The notes: generated by a model not told the origin, from the sequence alone. 64,000 nt of DNA from Homoserinibacter sp. YIM 151385 (GCF_027912415.1 NZ_CP115175.1:2817329-2881328); one strand, 5' to 3'. Counted from the stretch's first letter, positions 54,896-63,780 are shown. Translations and numbers: made by a program.

Positions 54896-55579
54896 GTGAC
54901 GGAATCCCAGCTCTTCACCAAGCTCGTCGACGTGGGCGCGCTCCTCGCGCACGAGCACCAGGTGCACCTGCAGGAGCGGATCACCGAGCACACCTTCCAG
55001 TTCGACATGACGGCGGGCTCCATCGCGTTCCAGGGTCCCGCGCCCTTCGCGGCGCGCATGCAGATCCTCGGCTCCGCGGCGAGCGAGCCCGGCACGTGGC
55101 TGTGGTCGTGGGCGAACCCGGCGAGCCAGATCCCGGTGCAGCTGACCGCGACCTCGCGGATGCTGCAGCAGTACGGGCAGCAGCACGAGGTGCCGGAGTT
55201 CGCGGAGCAGGAGCTGCCGCTCGGCGAGGACACCTGGCAGCGGCTCGCCGTCGCCTCCGTCATGGCCGCGCGCGAGCCGCGCACCACCTTCCCGGCGCCC
55301 GCCGGCAACGGCACGATCGTGCTCACCACGCTCGACAGCCCGGAGCTCGAGCTGCCGCGGCCCTCCGTCACCCGCACCGTGCGCATCATCAGCGAGGCCT
55401 TCGCGACGATCCGCATCGAGTCCCACGCCGCCGCCGTCGCGCGCTACGCGCTCGACCGCGGGCTCGAGTTCGACTGGCGCGACGGCGCGCCGCGCATCAC
55501 CCTGCCGGACGGGCACATCGACCTCGAGATCGACCCGGACCAGGACCGCATCACGAAGCTGAGCGCGTCGGGCGGCTAG
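54896..55579 (+). CDS. Conserved actinobacterial protein (DUF6882-like), function unknown
   Basis: The product has 227 residues, soluble, without signal peptide. It opens with TKLVDVGALLAHEHQVHLQE and has Trp-rich strands (GTWLWSWANPAS). The pattern resembles DUF6882 proteins, from memory. It follows the ABC-F gene by 9 bp and may be cotranscribed, although a -10-like hexamer overlaps the previous stop. No catalytic motif is evident. Confidence 0.75.
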   Translation: MTESQLFTKLVDVGALLAHEHQVHLQERITEHTFQFDMTAGSIAFQGPAPFAARMQILGSAASEPGTWLWSWANPASQIPVQLTATSRMLQQYGQQHEVPEFAEQELPLGEDTWQRLAVASVMAAREPRTTFPAPAGNGTIVLTTLDSPELELPRPSVTRTVRIISEAFATIRIESHAAAVARYALDRGLEFDWRDGAPRITLPDGHIDLEIDPDQDRITKLSASGG

Positions 55580-55605
55580 GTCTCGGGCGGCGCTGTCCCG
55601 GTCGG

Positions 55606-56130
55606 CTAGGTCTCGGGCGCCTCGACCTCGGGCGCGCCGTCGAAGCCGAGGCTGAGCTGGCGCAGCAGCCCCGCGAGCCGCTCCTGATCGGCGGGCGAGA
55701 GCCCCGCGAGCAGCGCCGCCTCCTCGTCGAGGAGCAGCCGGATCGCGCCGTCGACCCGCTCCCGGCCGAGTCGCGTCATGACGACGAGGATGCCGCGGCC
55801 GTCGCCCGGGTCGGCTCGCCGCTCCACGAGCGAGCGCTGCACGAGCCGGTCGATGCGGTTCGTCATGGTGCCGCTCGAGACGAGCGTCTGCTGCAGCAGC
55901 GCCTTGGGCGAGAGCTGGGAGGGGGAGCCGGCGCGGCGCAGCGCCGAGAGCACGTCGAACTCCCACGGCTCGAGGCCGGCGGCGTCGAAGGCCGCGCGGC
56001 GGGCGCGCTCGAGGTGCTTCGAGAGGCGTCCGACCCGCGAGAGCACCTGCAGCGGCGCGAAGTCGAGATCCGGGCGCTCCCGCGACCACGCGTCGACGAT
56101 GCGGTCGACTTCGTCGGAGGCGGGCGGCAT
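55606..56130 (-). CDS. MarR-family transcriptional regulator
   Basis: The product has 174 residues. The winged-helix core runs from about residue 45 to 130, with LSPKALLQQTLVSSGTMTNR as recognition-helix region and DPGDGRGILVVMT as the wing (the D-R-G-x motif). The C-terminal helix packs for dimerisation (RLLDEEAALLAGLSPADQE). It is convergent with the DUF6882-like gene. No cognate efflux or catabolic gene is beside it, so the target is unknown. Confidence 0.9.
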   Translation of the reverse strand: MPPASDEVDRIVDAWSRERPDLDFAPLQVLSRVGRLSKHLERARRAAFDAAGLEPWEFDVLSALRRAGSPSQLSPKALLQQTLVSSGTMTNRIDRLVQRSLVERRADPGDGRGILVVMTRLGRERVDGAIRLLLDEEAALLAGLSPADQERLAGLLRQLSLGFDGAPEVEAPET

Positions 56131-56219
56131 CCGACCATTATGGCGGGCCGTGCGCGGGGGGTCGGTGTGCAGGCGGCTGGCGGTGCGCCCGGTGCGGGAT
56201 GCCGTGCGCCGCTGTGCCG

Positions 56220-56282
56220 GGACTCGGAGGATCCGACCCGCGCCGCACGCTGTCGCGCGGCCTCGCGGATTTCTCCGAGTCC
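56220..56282. repeat. Imperfect hairpin upstream of tRNA-Gln
   Basis: GGACTCGGAG (56220-56229) pairs with CTCCGAGTCC (56273-56282); ATCCG (56231-56235) also pairs with CGGAT (56266-56270), leaving a 30-nt loop. It lies in the 203-bp gap between the MarR gene start and the tRNA. The remainder of that gap shows nothing I recognise. Confidence 0.45.
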
Positions 56283-56333
56283 GCGCCCGCCTCGCTCCCT
56301 CTGACAGACTTGGGTCGCGCCCGCGCGGCGCGT

Positions 56334-56405
56334 TCCGCCGTGGTGTAACGGCAGCACGACGGCCTTTGGAGCCGTGAGGCCCAGGTTCGAATCCTGGCGG
56401 CGGAG
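56334..56405 (+). tRNA. tRNA-Gln (anticodon TTG)
   Basis: The cloverleaf is complete in 72 nt. The acceptor stem is TCCGCCG/CGGCGGA, the anticodon stem ACGGC/GCCGT with loop CTTTGGA (anticodon TTG), and the T arm is CCAGG-TTCGAAT-CCTGG. The discriminator base is G and CCA is not encoded. tRNA-Gln upstream of glmU-prs is a known actinobacterial order; here about 6 kb of other genes lies between. Confidence 0.95.
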
Positions 56406-56410
56406 CTGCG

Positions 56411-57040
56411 TCAGCCGCGCCCGTACCGGGCCAGGAAGGTCTCGACCGCGCTCTCGATCGTCGCGTCGATCTCCGCGTCGCCGGGCGCCCACTCCTGGAG
56501 GAGGAGCTGCGGCCACAGGACGAAGTTCGAGATCATGCCGAGCAGCTCGGTCGTCGCGCGCACGTCGTCGGCGACCTCGAGGCGGCCCGCCGCGGCCTCG
56601 GTGCCGAGGTAGGCGCGGACGAGCTCGAAGAACGGCTCCTTGCCGAGATCGAACTGGACGCGGGCGAGCTCGGGGAAGCGGGGCGCCTCCGCGATCACCA
56701 TGCGGTGCAGGCCCGCCATGCCCGGCCGCCGGAGGAGTCCGGCGTACCGCCGACCCAGCGCGAGCAGCCCGGCGCGCGGGTCTCCCGGCTCCGGGCTCGC
56801 GTCTCCTCCGGGGTCGGTCCCGGCATCCCAGAACTGGAGGACGATCGCCCGGAACAGGTCGGCCTTTGTGGGGAACTGCTTGAACATCGTCGCCGTCGAC
56901 ACGCCGGCGCGCTCCGCCACGCGCGCGAGGCTCGTCTTGTCGTAGCCGAGCTCGGAGAACAGCTCCGTGGCGGCCGTCAGGATCAGCGTCCGCTTCGCGG
57001 AGGCGACGCCCCGGTGGTACGCGGAGGTGGTCGGAGTCAC
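56411..57040 (-). CDS. TetR-family transcriptional regulator
   Basis: The product has 209 residues. The N-terminal helix-turn-helix is LARVAERAGVSTATMFKQFP, preceded by ILTAATELFSELGYDKTS. The C-terminal ligand domain ends in VETFLARYGRG. It starts at GTG 57040. Two palindromes in the 115-bp divergent gap are its probable operators. It therefore likely represses itself and the deazaflavin enzyme / aldo-keto reductase genes on the other strand. Confidence 0.9.
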   Translation of the reverse strand: MTPTTSAYHRGVASAKRTLILTAATELFSELGYDKTSLARVAERAGVSTATMFKQFPTKADLFRAIVLQFWDAGTDPGGDASPEPGDPRAGLLALGRRYAGLLRRPGMAGLHRMVIAEAPRFPELARVQFDLGKEPFFELVRAYLGTEAAAGRLEVADDVRATTELLGMISNFVLWPQLLLQEWAPGDAEIDATIESAVETFLARYGRG

Positions 57041-57057
57041 GCCGCCAGCATACCGAG

Positions 57058-57112
57058 GTGAGTCACTTGACTCACCATCGCGGCGTGCGTATGGTGGCGA
57101 GTCGACCGACTC
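57058..57112. promoter_or_regulatory. Two TetR operators and divergent promoter
   Basis: GTGAGTCACTTGACTCAC (57058-57075) and GAGTCGACCGACTC (57099-57112) share the half-site GAGTC. TTGACT (57068-57073) and TATGGT (57090-57095), 16 bp apart, form the plus-strand promoter, so the first operator covers the -35 and the second lies just after the -10. Confidence 0.8.
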
Positions 57113-57155
57113 ACCACCTCGGTGAGGTGCGGCGCAACGGGACGAGGAGCAGCCC

Positions 57156-57569
57156 ATGAGAGACGAGTCGAGACGAGCGCTCGAGATCACGCCGGAATCC
57201 TCCGCCGCGGCTCGGACCGTGGACATCACCACGACCGGTGCGCGGACGGGCCGGCCCCGGCGCATCGAGATCTGGTTCTACCGGGTCGACGGGGAGGTCT
57301 ACCTCACCACCCAGCCGGCCCGCCGCAGCTGGTACGCCAACCTGCTGCGGCATCCCGACTTCACGATGCACCTCACCCACGGCGTGCGGGACAACCTCCC
57401 CGCCCGGGCGACCCCCGTGCACGAGCCGGCGGAGCGGCGCCGGATCTTCGCGGCGATCATCGCCGACCTCGACCACCCTCGGCACCGCGCCTACATCGCG
57501 CAGCCCGTCGAGCCGATCGGCGAATGGCTCGCCCGCAGCCCGCTCATGCACGTCACCTTCACCGACTGA
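57156..57569 (+). CDS. Deazaflavin (F420)-dependent nitroreductase-family protein
   Basis: The product has 137 residues. It has the split-barrel fold of the DUF385/Ddn family: [20 protein letters not shown], then [26 protein letters not shown] in which the Arg/Ser/Trp/Tyr cluster contacts F420. The HLTHGV strand follows. It would use reduced F420 to reduce an organic substrate or quinone. AGGAG lies 6 nt before the ATG. It is the first gene of a two-gene operon under the TetR operators. Confidence 0.88.
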   Translation: MRDESRRALEITPESSAAARTVDITTTGARTGRPRRIEIWFYRVDGEVYLTTQPARRSWYANLLRHPDFTMHLTHGVRDNLPARATPVHEPAERRRIFAAIIADLDHPRHRAYIAQPVEPIGEWLARSPLMHVTFTD

Positions 57570-57580
57570 GAGGCAGGAAC

Positions 57581-58540
57581 ATGGAACAGCGCGCACTCGG
57601 ATCCGAGGGGCTCCTCAGCTCCGCGATCGGCTACGGGGCCATGGGCATCTCGATGGCCTACGGCGACAGCGAGGACGACGGGGCGAGGGCCATCGGCGCC
57701 GCCCTCGACGCCGGGGTCACGCACTTCGACACCGCCGAGCTCTACGGCTGGGGCGAGAACGAGCGACGCGTCGGCGCCGCCCTCGCCGCGCGCCGCGACG
57801 AGGTCGTCATCGCCACCAAGTTCGGCTTCACGCACGACTACGGCTTCGACAGCCGGCCGGACCACATCCGCGAGGTCGTCCGGAACAGCCTCCGCAACCT
57901 CGGCACGGATCGCATCGACGTCCTCTACCAGCACCGGCTCGACCCCCGGGTGCCGATCGAGGAGGTCGCGGCGGCCGTCCGCGATCTCATCCGGGCGGGC
58001 GACGTGCGGTACTTCGGGCTCAGCGAGGTCGGCGAGGACACCATCCGCCGCGCGCACGCCGTGCAGCCGCTCTCCGTCGTCCAGACCGAGTACTCGCTGT
58101 TCGAGCGCGAGGTCGAGTCGGTGCTGCCGGTGCTGCGCGAGCTCGGGATCGGCCTCGTCGCCTACTCGCCGCTCGGGCGCGGCTTCCTCACCGGCACCGC
58201 GAAGCCGGCCGGCGAGTACCAGGAGGGCGACATGCGCAACACGGATCCGCGCTGGCAGCCGGGGAGCTTCGAGCGGAACGTCGCCACTACCGAGCAGCTC
58301 GCCGCGCTGGCGCGCACGCTCGACGCGAGCGTGGGGCAGCTGGCGCTCGCATGGCTGCTGAGCCGGGACCCGCACCTCGTGCCGATCCCGGGGAGCCGCA
58401 GCGCATCCCGGGTCCGCGAGAACGTCGCGGCGGCCGAGCTGCGGCTCGATGCGGCCACGCTGGATCGCATCGCCGAGATCCTGCCGGACGGCGGCTTCGG
58501 CGCGCGCTACACGCCGGAGAACATGCCGGACTGGGGGTGA
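57581..58540 (+). CDS. Aldo/keto reductase (AKR13/YajO-like)
   Basis: The product has 319 residues, larger than the two AKR5 proteins in the window and of a different subfamily. Tetrad: Asp and Tyr in [13 protein letters not shown], Lys in VIATKFGF, His in LYQHRLDP. Cofactor binding is [14 protein letters not shown]. It lies 11 bp after the F420 gene in the same operon, so both probably respond to the same toxic carbonyl or nitro compound sensed by TetR (inference). Confidence 0.9.
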   Translation: MEQRALGSEGLLSSAIGYGAMGISMAYGDSEDDGARAIGAALDAGVTHFDTAELYGWGENERRVGAALAARRDEVVIATKFGFTHDYGFDSRPDHIREVVRNSLRNLGTDRIDVLYQHRLDPRVPIEEVAAAVRDLIRAGDVRYFGLSEVGEDTIRRAHAVQPLSVVQTEYSLFEREVESVLPVLRELGIGLVAYSPLGRGFLTGTAKPAGEYQEGDMRNTDPRWQPGSFERNVATTEQLAALARTLDASVGQLALAWLLSRDPHLVPIPGSRSASRVRENVAAAELRLDAATLDRIAEILPDGGFGARYTPENMPDWG

Positions 58541-58565
58541 TCGCGGGCGCAGACCGCGGGCGCTG

Positions 58566-58622
58566 AGGCGCGGGGAGCTCGTCGGCGTCCGCTTCCCCGG
58601 CCGCTCGCGGCGCCCCGCGCCT
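58566..58622. terminator. Candidate terminator hairpin after aldo/keto reductase
   Basis: AGGCGCGGGG (58566-58575) pairs perfectly with CCCCGCGCCT (58613-58622) around a 37-nt loop, 26 bp after the stop codon. Confidence 0.4.
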
Positions 58623-58674
58623 TCCCGTCCGACCCCGGTGGGGACTACCGTCGGAGTGCGCAAGGAGGTGCCGG

Positions 58675-59280
58675 ATGAGCCGGATCGTGGTGCAGGCGTT
58701 CATGACGCTCGACGGGGTCGTCCAGGCGGGCGGCGGGCCCGACGAGGACGCCGAGGGCGGGTTCCCCTACGGCGGCTGGCAGCGCGGCTACGACGAGGGC
58801 GACGTGATCGAGCTGTGGGAGAGCCGCACCGAGGCGCTGCTCCTGGGGCGGAAGACCTACGAGATCTGGGCGGGCGCCTGGGGCGTCTGGCCCGAGGATG
58901 CCGAGGGGCTCGTGGGCGAGTTCACGCGCCGCTACAACCGCGTGACGAAGTACGTCGCCTCGCGGACGCTGACCGAGCTGGGCTGGCGCAACTCGGAGCT
59001 GCTCGGCGACGACGTGCCGGTCGCGGTCGCGCGCCTCCGCGAGCAGCCGGGCGGCGAGATCCGGGTGTGGGGGAGCACGGAGCTCGTCCGCACGCTCGCC
59101 GAGCACGACCTCGTCGACGAGTACCGGCTCCTCACCTATCCGCTCGTGCTCGGCACCGGCAAGCGGCTCTTCGCCGAGGGGTTCCCGTTCCGCCGCATGA
59201 CGCTCGTGGAGTCCCGCACGCTCGCCTCGGGCGTCGTCATCACCGTGTACCGGCGGGATCCCGCACCGGCGGACGGCTGA
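58675..59280 (+). CDS. RibD C-terminal-domain / dihydrofolate-reductase-like protein
   Basis: The product has 201 residues. It opens with [13 protein letters not shown], then [13 protein letters not shown] (nucleotide-binding), [13 protein letters not shown] and [18 protein letters not shown], the signatures of the stand-alone RibD_C family (COG0262). These proteins are NADPH-dependent reductases of mostly unknown substrate. A near-perfect AAGGAGGT ribosome site lies 5 nt before the ATG, the strongest in the window. TACCGT upstream may be the -10. Confidence 0.9.
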   Translation: MSRIVVQAFMTLDGVVQAGGGPDEDAEGGFPYGGWQRGYDEGDVIELWESRTEALLLGRKTYEIWAGAWGVWPEDAEGLVGEFTRRYNRVTKYVASRTLTELGWRNSELLGDDVPVAVARLREQPGGEIRVWGSTELVRTLAEHDLVDEYRLLTYPLVLGTGKRLFAEGFPFRRMTLVESRTLASGVVITVYRRDPAPADG

Positions 59281-59319
59281 GCCGCACGACCCCGGCGCCA
59301 GTCGACGAGGATCGCCGTC

Positions 59320-60108
59320 TCAGCCGCTCGGCGGCTCCGCGGATCCGTGCTCGGATCGGGAGACCGCGATCGCCGCATCCAGCTCCGCCAGCTTCGCCTC
59401 GTCGCCCTCGCTGATGAGGTGCGCGCGGTAGAGCACCTCGAGCTGGGCCCGGTTGTAGAGCTCGCCGATCGCGGCGACCGCCCGCTCCGCGAAGGCGGAG
59501 CCGCGTGGCGCTCGGGAACCGGGGTCGCCGAGCCAGGGGTGCGCCGCCGTGGTCCGCGTGAGCCGCTCGGCCAGCCCGGCCGCGATCTCCCGGCGGCGCG
59601 TCTCCGGGGTCTCTGCGGTCACGGCGTCGAACTCGTCGTCGATCGCGGTCCGCTCCTCCGTCATGCGCCGGATGTCCTCCATGGCATCGTCGTCGAGCAC
59701 GCGCGACATCAGCATGATGATCGAGCGGTCGGTCGGGGAGAGCTTGTCGGCGATCGAGGTGAAGCGGCTCGGCAGGTCGGCCGGCGCCCGATGCCGCAGG
59801 ATGAGCGCGAGCTCGCCGCGGATCCGCTCCAGCTTCGCGATGCTCGCCTCGAGCTCCGCGTCGAGCACCCGCAGCGCCTCCTCCGGCTCCTCGTCGGCGC
59901 GCCCCATCGTGGCGATCTGCGCGAGCGGCACGCCCAGCTCGGCGAGGCGGGTGATCTGCAGCAGCCGGATGAGGTGCGCGACCTGGTACTGCTTGTAGCC
60001 GTTGGAACGGCGCTCGGGCTCGTCGAGCAGCCCCAGCGAGTGATAATGCCGCACGGCCTTCACGGTCGTGCCGGCGAGCTCGGCGAGCTGACTGGTGCTC
60101 CAGGCCAT
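59320..60108 (-). CDS. MerR-family transcriptional regulator
   Basis: The product has 262 residues. The MerR winged helix is STSQLAELAGTTVKAVRHYH, with SLGLLDEPERRSNGYKQY as the wing. A coiled coil (about residues 80-110) is followed by a large C-terminal effector region without metal-binding Cys, so a drug or small-molecule sensor is more likely than a metal sensor. The ATG at 60108 follows GGAAGGG. The 211-bp gap to the next gene upstream holds only promoter-like elements (TAGGGT at 60278-60283, plus strand). Confidence 0.88.
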   Translation of the reverse strand: MAWSTSQLAELAGTTVKAVRHYHSLGLLDEPERRSNGYKQYQVAHLIRLLQITRLAELGVPLAQIATMGRADEEPEEALRVLDAELEASIAKLERIRGELALILRHRAPADLPSRFTSIADKLSPTDRSIIMLMSRVLDDDAMEDIRRMTEERTAIDDEFDAVTAETPETRRREIAAGLAERLTRTTAAHPWLGDPGSRAPRGSAFAERAVAAIGELYNRAQLEVLYRAHLISEGDEAKLAELDAAIAVSRSEHGSAEPPSG

Positions 60109-60319
60109 CGGCGTCCCTTCCTGCACCCCATTCTCACCGTCTCGCCCGGCGGGAGCTGAGCCTGCGCAGGACGACCTCGACGGGCCGGCGGATGCCGGCG
60201 CGGTCGAGCAGGAGCGCGTCGGATCCCCGATCAGCCGACTCTCAGCGCGCGTCCTGGCTCCGGGGCGGTGCACGCCCTAGGGTCGGTCTCGACGCAGCGC
60301 TCGAGGGGGAGGGGCCGCG

Positions 60320-60457
60320 ATGGACCACATGATGACCGATGAGCGACCCGCGTGCCCGAGCTGTCGCATGGAGATGCTCGAGGTGGTGGGCGGCTGGTAC
60401 TGCGCCGCCTGCGAGGTCACCGAGCGGCACGCGGTCATGCCGCGCCACGACGCCTGA
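60320..60457 (+). CDS. Zinc-ribbon miniprotein
   Basis: The product has 45 residues. Two CxxC pairs, CPSC (Cys12, Cys15) and CAAC (Cys28, Cys31), are 12 residues apart, the layout of a single zinc ribbon. An excellent GGGGAGGGG ribosome site lies 6 nt before the ATG, and TAGGGT about 36 nt upstream of the ATG may be the -10. Function is unknown; such ribbons bind nucleic acid or protein. It is convergent with the SDR gene, 24 bp away. Confidence 0.75.
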   Translation: MDHMMTDERPACPSCRMEMLEVVGGWYCAACEVTERHAVMPRHDA

Positions 60458-60481
60458 GTCGCCCGGGCCGAGCCGCGCGGG

Positions 60482-61327
60482 CTAGAGCATCGGCCGGCCG
60501 CCCGTCACCGGGAGCACCGCACCCGAGATGTAGCTCGCCTCGTCGGAGGCGAGGAGCACGTACGCCGGTGCGAGCTCGGCCGGCTGTCCGGCGCGGCCGA
60601 GCGGGGTGTCCTTGCCGAAGTCGGCGACCTTCTCCGGCGGCATGGTGGCGGGGATGAGCGGCGTCCAGATCGGCCCCGGCGCGACCGCGTTGACGCGGAT
60701 GCCGCGCGGCCCGAGCAGCTGCGCGAAGGAGGCCGTGAGGCTCTCGATCCCGCGCTTCGTCATGGCGTAGGGGAGGAGCTGGGGGCTCGGGGAGTCCGCC
60801 TGGATGGAGGTCGTCGCGATGATGGAGGCGCCCTCGCGCAGGTGCGGCTCGGCGGCCTTCACGAGGTGGAAGTAGGCGCTGAGGTTCACGGCGAGCGTGT
60901 GGTCCCACTCGGCGTCCGGGATCTCCTGCAGCTCGTGGCGCGTCATCTGGTACGCCGCGTTGCTCACGAGGATGTCGAGCCCGCCGAGCCCCTCGACCGC
61001 CGAGTCGACCGTGCGGAGGCACTCCTCCGCGCGGCTCAGGTCGCCGGGGATGAGGCGGGCGCGCCGGCCGGACTCCTCGACGAGGCGGGCGGTCTCCTCC
61101 GCATCCGCCTGCTCGTCCTCGCCCAGGTAGGCGAGCGCGACATCCGCGCCCTCCCGGGCGAAGGCGATCGCGACCGCGCGGCCGATGCCGCTGTCGCCGC
61201 CCGTGATGAGCGCCTTCCGCCCCTCGAGGCGGCCGCTGCCGCGGTAGGTGTCCTCGCCGTGATCGGCGGGCGGGTCGAGCTCCCGGTCGGTGCCGGGGTG
61301 GGCCTGCTGCTGCGCGTCGTCGGTCAT
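60482..61327 (-). CDS. Short-chain dehydrogenase/reductase (YhdG/glucose-dehydrogenase-like)
   Basis: The product has 281 residues. A 30-residue polar N-terminal extension precedes the Rossmann fold ALITGGDSGIGRAVAIAFA. NAAYQ, Ser in TTSIQADS, and the catalytic YAMTK (Tyr/Lys) follow. The extension and the GGDSGIGRA motif are typical of the general-stress SDR group (YhxC/YghA-like). It uses NAD(P)H; the substrate is unknown. Confidence 0.92.
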   Translation of the reverse strand: MTDDAQQQAHPGTDRELDPPADHGEDTYRGSGRLEGRKALITGGDSGIGRAVAIAFAREGADVALAYLGEDEQADAEETARLVEESGRRARLIPGDLSRAEECLRTVDSAVEGLGGLDILVSNAAYQMTRHELQEIPDAEWDHTLAVNLSAYFHLVKAAEPHLREGASIIATTSIQADSPSPQLLPYAMTKRGIESLTASFAQLLGPRGIRVNAVAPGPIWTPLIPATMPPEKVADFGKDTPLGRAGQPAELAPAYVLLASDEASYISGAVLPVTGGRPML

Positions 61328-61390
61328 CCGTCCAGCCCACGCGCACCGGCGGCGTCTGTCGACCCCCTCGCGCAGATGCCCAGGTCGCGC

Positions 61391-62299
61391 TCAGGCCTCG
61401 AGGTCGGGCTCGTCGCTCACGGCGAGCGTGAGGACGGCCGTCCGGATCGCGGGAGCCGACTCGAGCTGATGCTCGATGGCGCGCAGCCGCGCCGCGACCG
61501 AGTCCTCGCGGTCGTCGCCGACGAGGTCGACGGCCGCGACGACGAACAGCGCGCCCGGCCCCACGTACTCGAGGTGGAGCGCCGTCACGCGCTCGATCCC
61601 GGGATGCGCGCGCAGCCGCTCGAGCGCGCGCCGCCGCACCTCCGCCGGCGGCGACATCCCGACGATGAAGCGCCGGTTCCGGTCGATGAGGAGCAGTGCG
61701 GTGACGCCGAGCAGCAGGCCGATGGCGATCGAGCCGGCCGCGTCCCAGGCAGGCGCCCCCGTGACCTGATGGGCGAACAGGGCGAGCGCGGCGATGAGGA
61801 GCCCGACGAGCGCCGCCGAGTCCTCCGCGACGACGGCGCGGAGCGTCGTGTTCGAGCCGTTCACCACGTACTCGAGCGTCTCCCGCCGACGCTGGCCCGC
61901 CTCCCGGCGCGCCTGCCGCACCGACTGCACGAGGGAGCCGCCCTCGATGAGGAAGGCCACCCCCAGCACGAGGTACCCGATCGGGTACGACGCCACGGGC
62001 TCCGGCTCGAGCAGCCCCTGGATGCCGTGCACGACCGAGAGGACCGCGCCGACGGTGAACACCCCGACCGCGGCGAAGAGCGACCACACGTAGACGTCGC
62101 GCCCGTAGCCGAGCGGGTGCGCCTCGTCGCGCTCGCGCCGACCGCGGCGGTCGGCGATGAGCAGGAAGACCTCGTTGCCCGCGTCCGCCCAGGAGTGGAT
62201 CGCCTCCGCGGCGAGCGCCGCCGAGCCCGTCACGCCCGCGGCGGCGGTCTTCGCGATCGCGACGAGCACGTTCGCGACGAAGGCGATGACGACGGCCAT
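61391..62299 (-). CDS. Cation diffusion facilitator family transporter
   Basis: The product has 302 residues and about six membrane helices. The metal site in helix 2 is AIHSWADAGNE (HxxxD) and in helix 5 AEDSAALVG (Asp), and the C-terminal cytoplasmic domain (about 90 residues) is the CDF dimer domain. A His/Asp first site suggests Zn or a similar divalent ion exported by proton exchange. AGGAGG lies before the ATG at 62299. It is divergent from glmU, 70 bp apart. Confidence 0.9.
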   Translation of the reverse strand: MAVVIAFVANVLVAIAKTAAAGVTGSAALAAEAIHSWADAGNEVFLLIADRRGRRERDEAHPLGYGRDVYVWSLFAAVGVFTVGAVLSVVHGIQGLLEPEPVASYPIGYLVLGVAFLIEGGSLVQSVRQARREAGQRRRETLEYVVNGSNTTLRAVVAEDSAALVGLLIAALALFAHQVTGAPAWDAAGSIAIGLLLGVTALLLIDRNRRFIVGMSPPAEVRRRALERLRAHPGIERVTALHLEYVGPGALFVVAAVDLVGDDREDSVAARLRAIEHQLESAPAIRTAVLTLAVSDEPDLEA

Positions 62300-62369
62300 G
62301 CCGACATCCTCCTCCTGCGGGGGCGGGCACGCCGGGGCGGTCACCTCTCGGCTGCGCCAGAATGGGCCC

Positions 62370-63758
62370 ATGACCGATTCCCGTCTCGCCGTCGTCGTCA
62401 TGGCCGCCGGGCAGGGGACGCGCATGCGCTCCCGCCGGGCCAAGGTGCTCCACCCCATCGCGGGCGTGCCGCTCATCGGGCACGTGCTCGCGACGGCCGC
62501 CCAGCTCGGCCCCGCACACGTGCTGGCCGTCGTGCGGCACGAGCGGGAGGCGGTGGTCGCGGCGATCGCCGAGCTCGCCCCCGACGCGCGCGTCGTCGAG
62601 CAGGACGAGGTGCCGGGCACCGGGCGCGCGGTCGAGCTCGCCGTGCAGGCGCTGCCCGAGGGGTTCGAGGGGGAGGTCGTGGTCGTCTCCGGCGACGTCC
62701 CGCTCCTGGACTCGGCGACGCTGGCCTCCCTCGTCGCCGCGCACCGGGAGGCCTCGGCCGGCGCGACCGCGCTGAGCGCCGTGCTCGAGGACGCGAGCGG
62801 CTACGGCCGCGTCATCCGCGACGCCGAGGGCGGCTTCCACCGCATCGTCGAGCAGAAGGACGCGAGCGAGGCGGAGCTCGCGGTCACCGAGATCAACTCG
62901 GGCACCTACGTCTTCAGCGCCGCCGCCCTCCGCGCGCACCTGCCCGCGGTCACGACCGAGAACGCGCAGGGCGAGAAGTACCTCACCGACGTCGTGGGTC
63001 TCGTGCGCGAGGCCGGGGGCGCCGTCGTCGCGGTGCCCGTCGCCCAGCCGTGGCTCGTCGCCGGGGTCAACGACCGGGTCCAGCTCGCCGAGGCGGCATC
63101 CCGCCTCAACGCGATGATCGTGCGCGGCTGGCAGCTCGCCGGGGTCACCGTGCACGACCCGGCCACGACCTGGATCGACCTCACCGTCTCGCTCGCCGAG
63201 GACGTCGAGATCCTGCCGAACACGCGCCTCTCGGGGGCGACGAGCGTCGAGCGGGATGCCGTGATCGGCCCCGACACGAACCTCGTCGACACCGAGGTCG
63301 GCGAGGGCGCCCGCCTCAGCCGCACCGACGCGACGCTCGCGGTCGTCGGCGCGGGCGCGACGGTCGGCCCCTTCGCCTACCTCCGTCCCGGCACCGAGCT
63401 CGGCGCGGACGGCAAGATCGGCACCTTCGTGGAGACGAAGAACGCGCGGATCGGGCGCGGCAGCAAGGTGCCGCACCTCAGCTACATCGGCGACACGACG
63501 GTCGGCGAGGCGTCCAACATCGGGGCCGGCACGATCACGGCGAACTACGACGGCGTCGCGAAGCACCGCACGAGCGTCGGCTCCCGGGTCCGCACCGGGT
63601 CCCACAACGTCTTCGTCGCGCCCGTGACGATCGGCGACGGCGCCTACTCGGGTGCCGGCACCGTCGTCCGCAAGGACGTGCCGGCCGGGGCCCTCGCGAT
63701 CAGCGTCGCCCCGCAGCGCAACCAGGAGGGCTGGGTCGAGCGCAACCGCGGCGCCTGA
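62370..63758 (+). CDS. glmU: Bifunctional GlcNAc-1-phosphate uridyltransferase / glucosamine-1-phosphate acetyltransferase
   Basis: The product has 462 residues. The N-terminal nucleotidyltransferase has AAGQGTRMRSRRAKVLHP and the VSGDVPLL metal site. The C-terminal left-handed beta-helix starts near residue 250 and includes PFAYLRPGTELG and GAGTITANYDGVAKHRT, with the acetyl-transfer His in ETKNARIGRGSKVPHLSY. It makes UDP-GlcNAc for peptidoglycan. A CAGAAT hexamer ends 6 nt before the ATG, a weak leaderless signal. Confidence 0.96.
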   Translation: MTDSRLAVVVMAAGQGTRMRSRRAKVLHPIAGVPLIGHVLATAAQLGPAHVLAVVRHEREAVVAAIAELAPDARVVEQDEVPGTGRAVELAVQALPEGFEGEVVVVSGDVPLLDSATLASLVAAHREASAGATALSAVLEDASGYGRVIRDAEGGFHRIVEQKDASEAELAVTEINSGTYVFSAAALRAHLPAVTTENAQGEKYLTDVVGLVREAGGAVVAVPVAQPWLVAGVNDRVQLAEAASRLNAMIVRGWQLAGVTVHDPATTWIDLTVSLAEDVEILPNTRLSGATSVERDAVIGPDTNLVDTEVGEGARLSRTDATLAVVGAGATVGPFAYLRPGTELGADGKIGTFVETKNARIGRGSKVPHLSYIGDTTVGEASNIGAGTITANYDGVAKHRTSVGSRVRTGSHNVFVAPVTIGDGAYSGAGTVVRKDVPAGALAISVAPQRNQEGWVERNRGA

Positions 63759-63774
63759 GCCGTCGGGCGGCGGG

Positions 63775-63780
63775 TAGAGT
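63775..63780 (+). promoter_or_regulatory. -10 hexamer TAGAGT before prs
   Basis: TAGAGT lies 29 nt before the prs GTG, leaving a short leader with the GGAAGGCGGAG ribosome site. Confidence 0.4.

Noticed and set aside
56334..56405. An integration (att) site at the tRNA-Gln 3' end
   Set aside because: No second copy of the GGTTCGAATCCTGGCGG segment and no integrase is found in the window.
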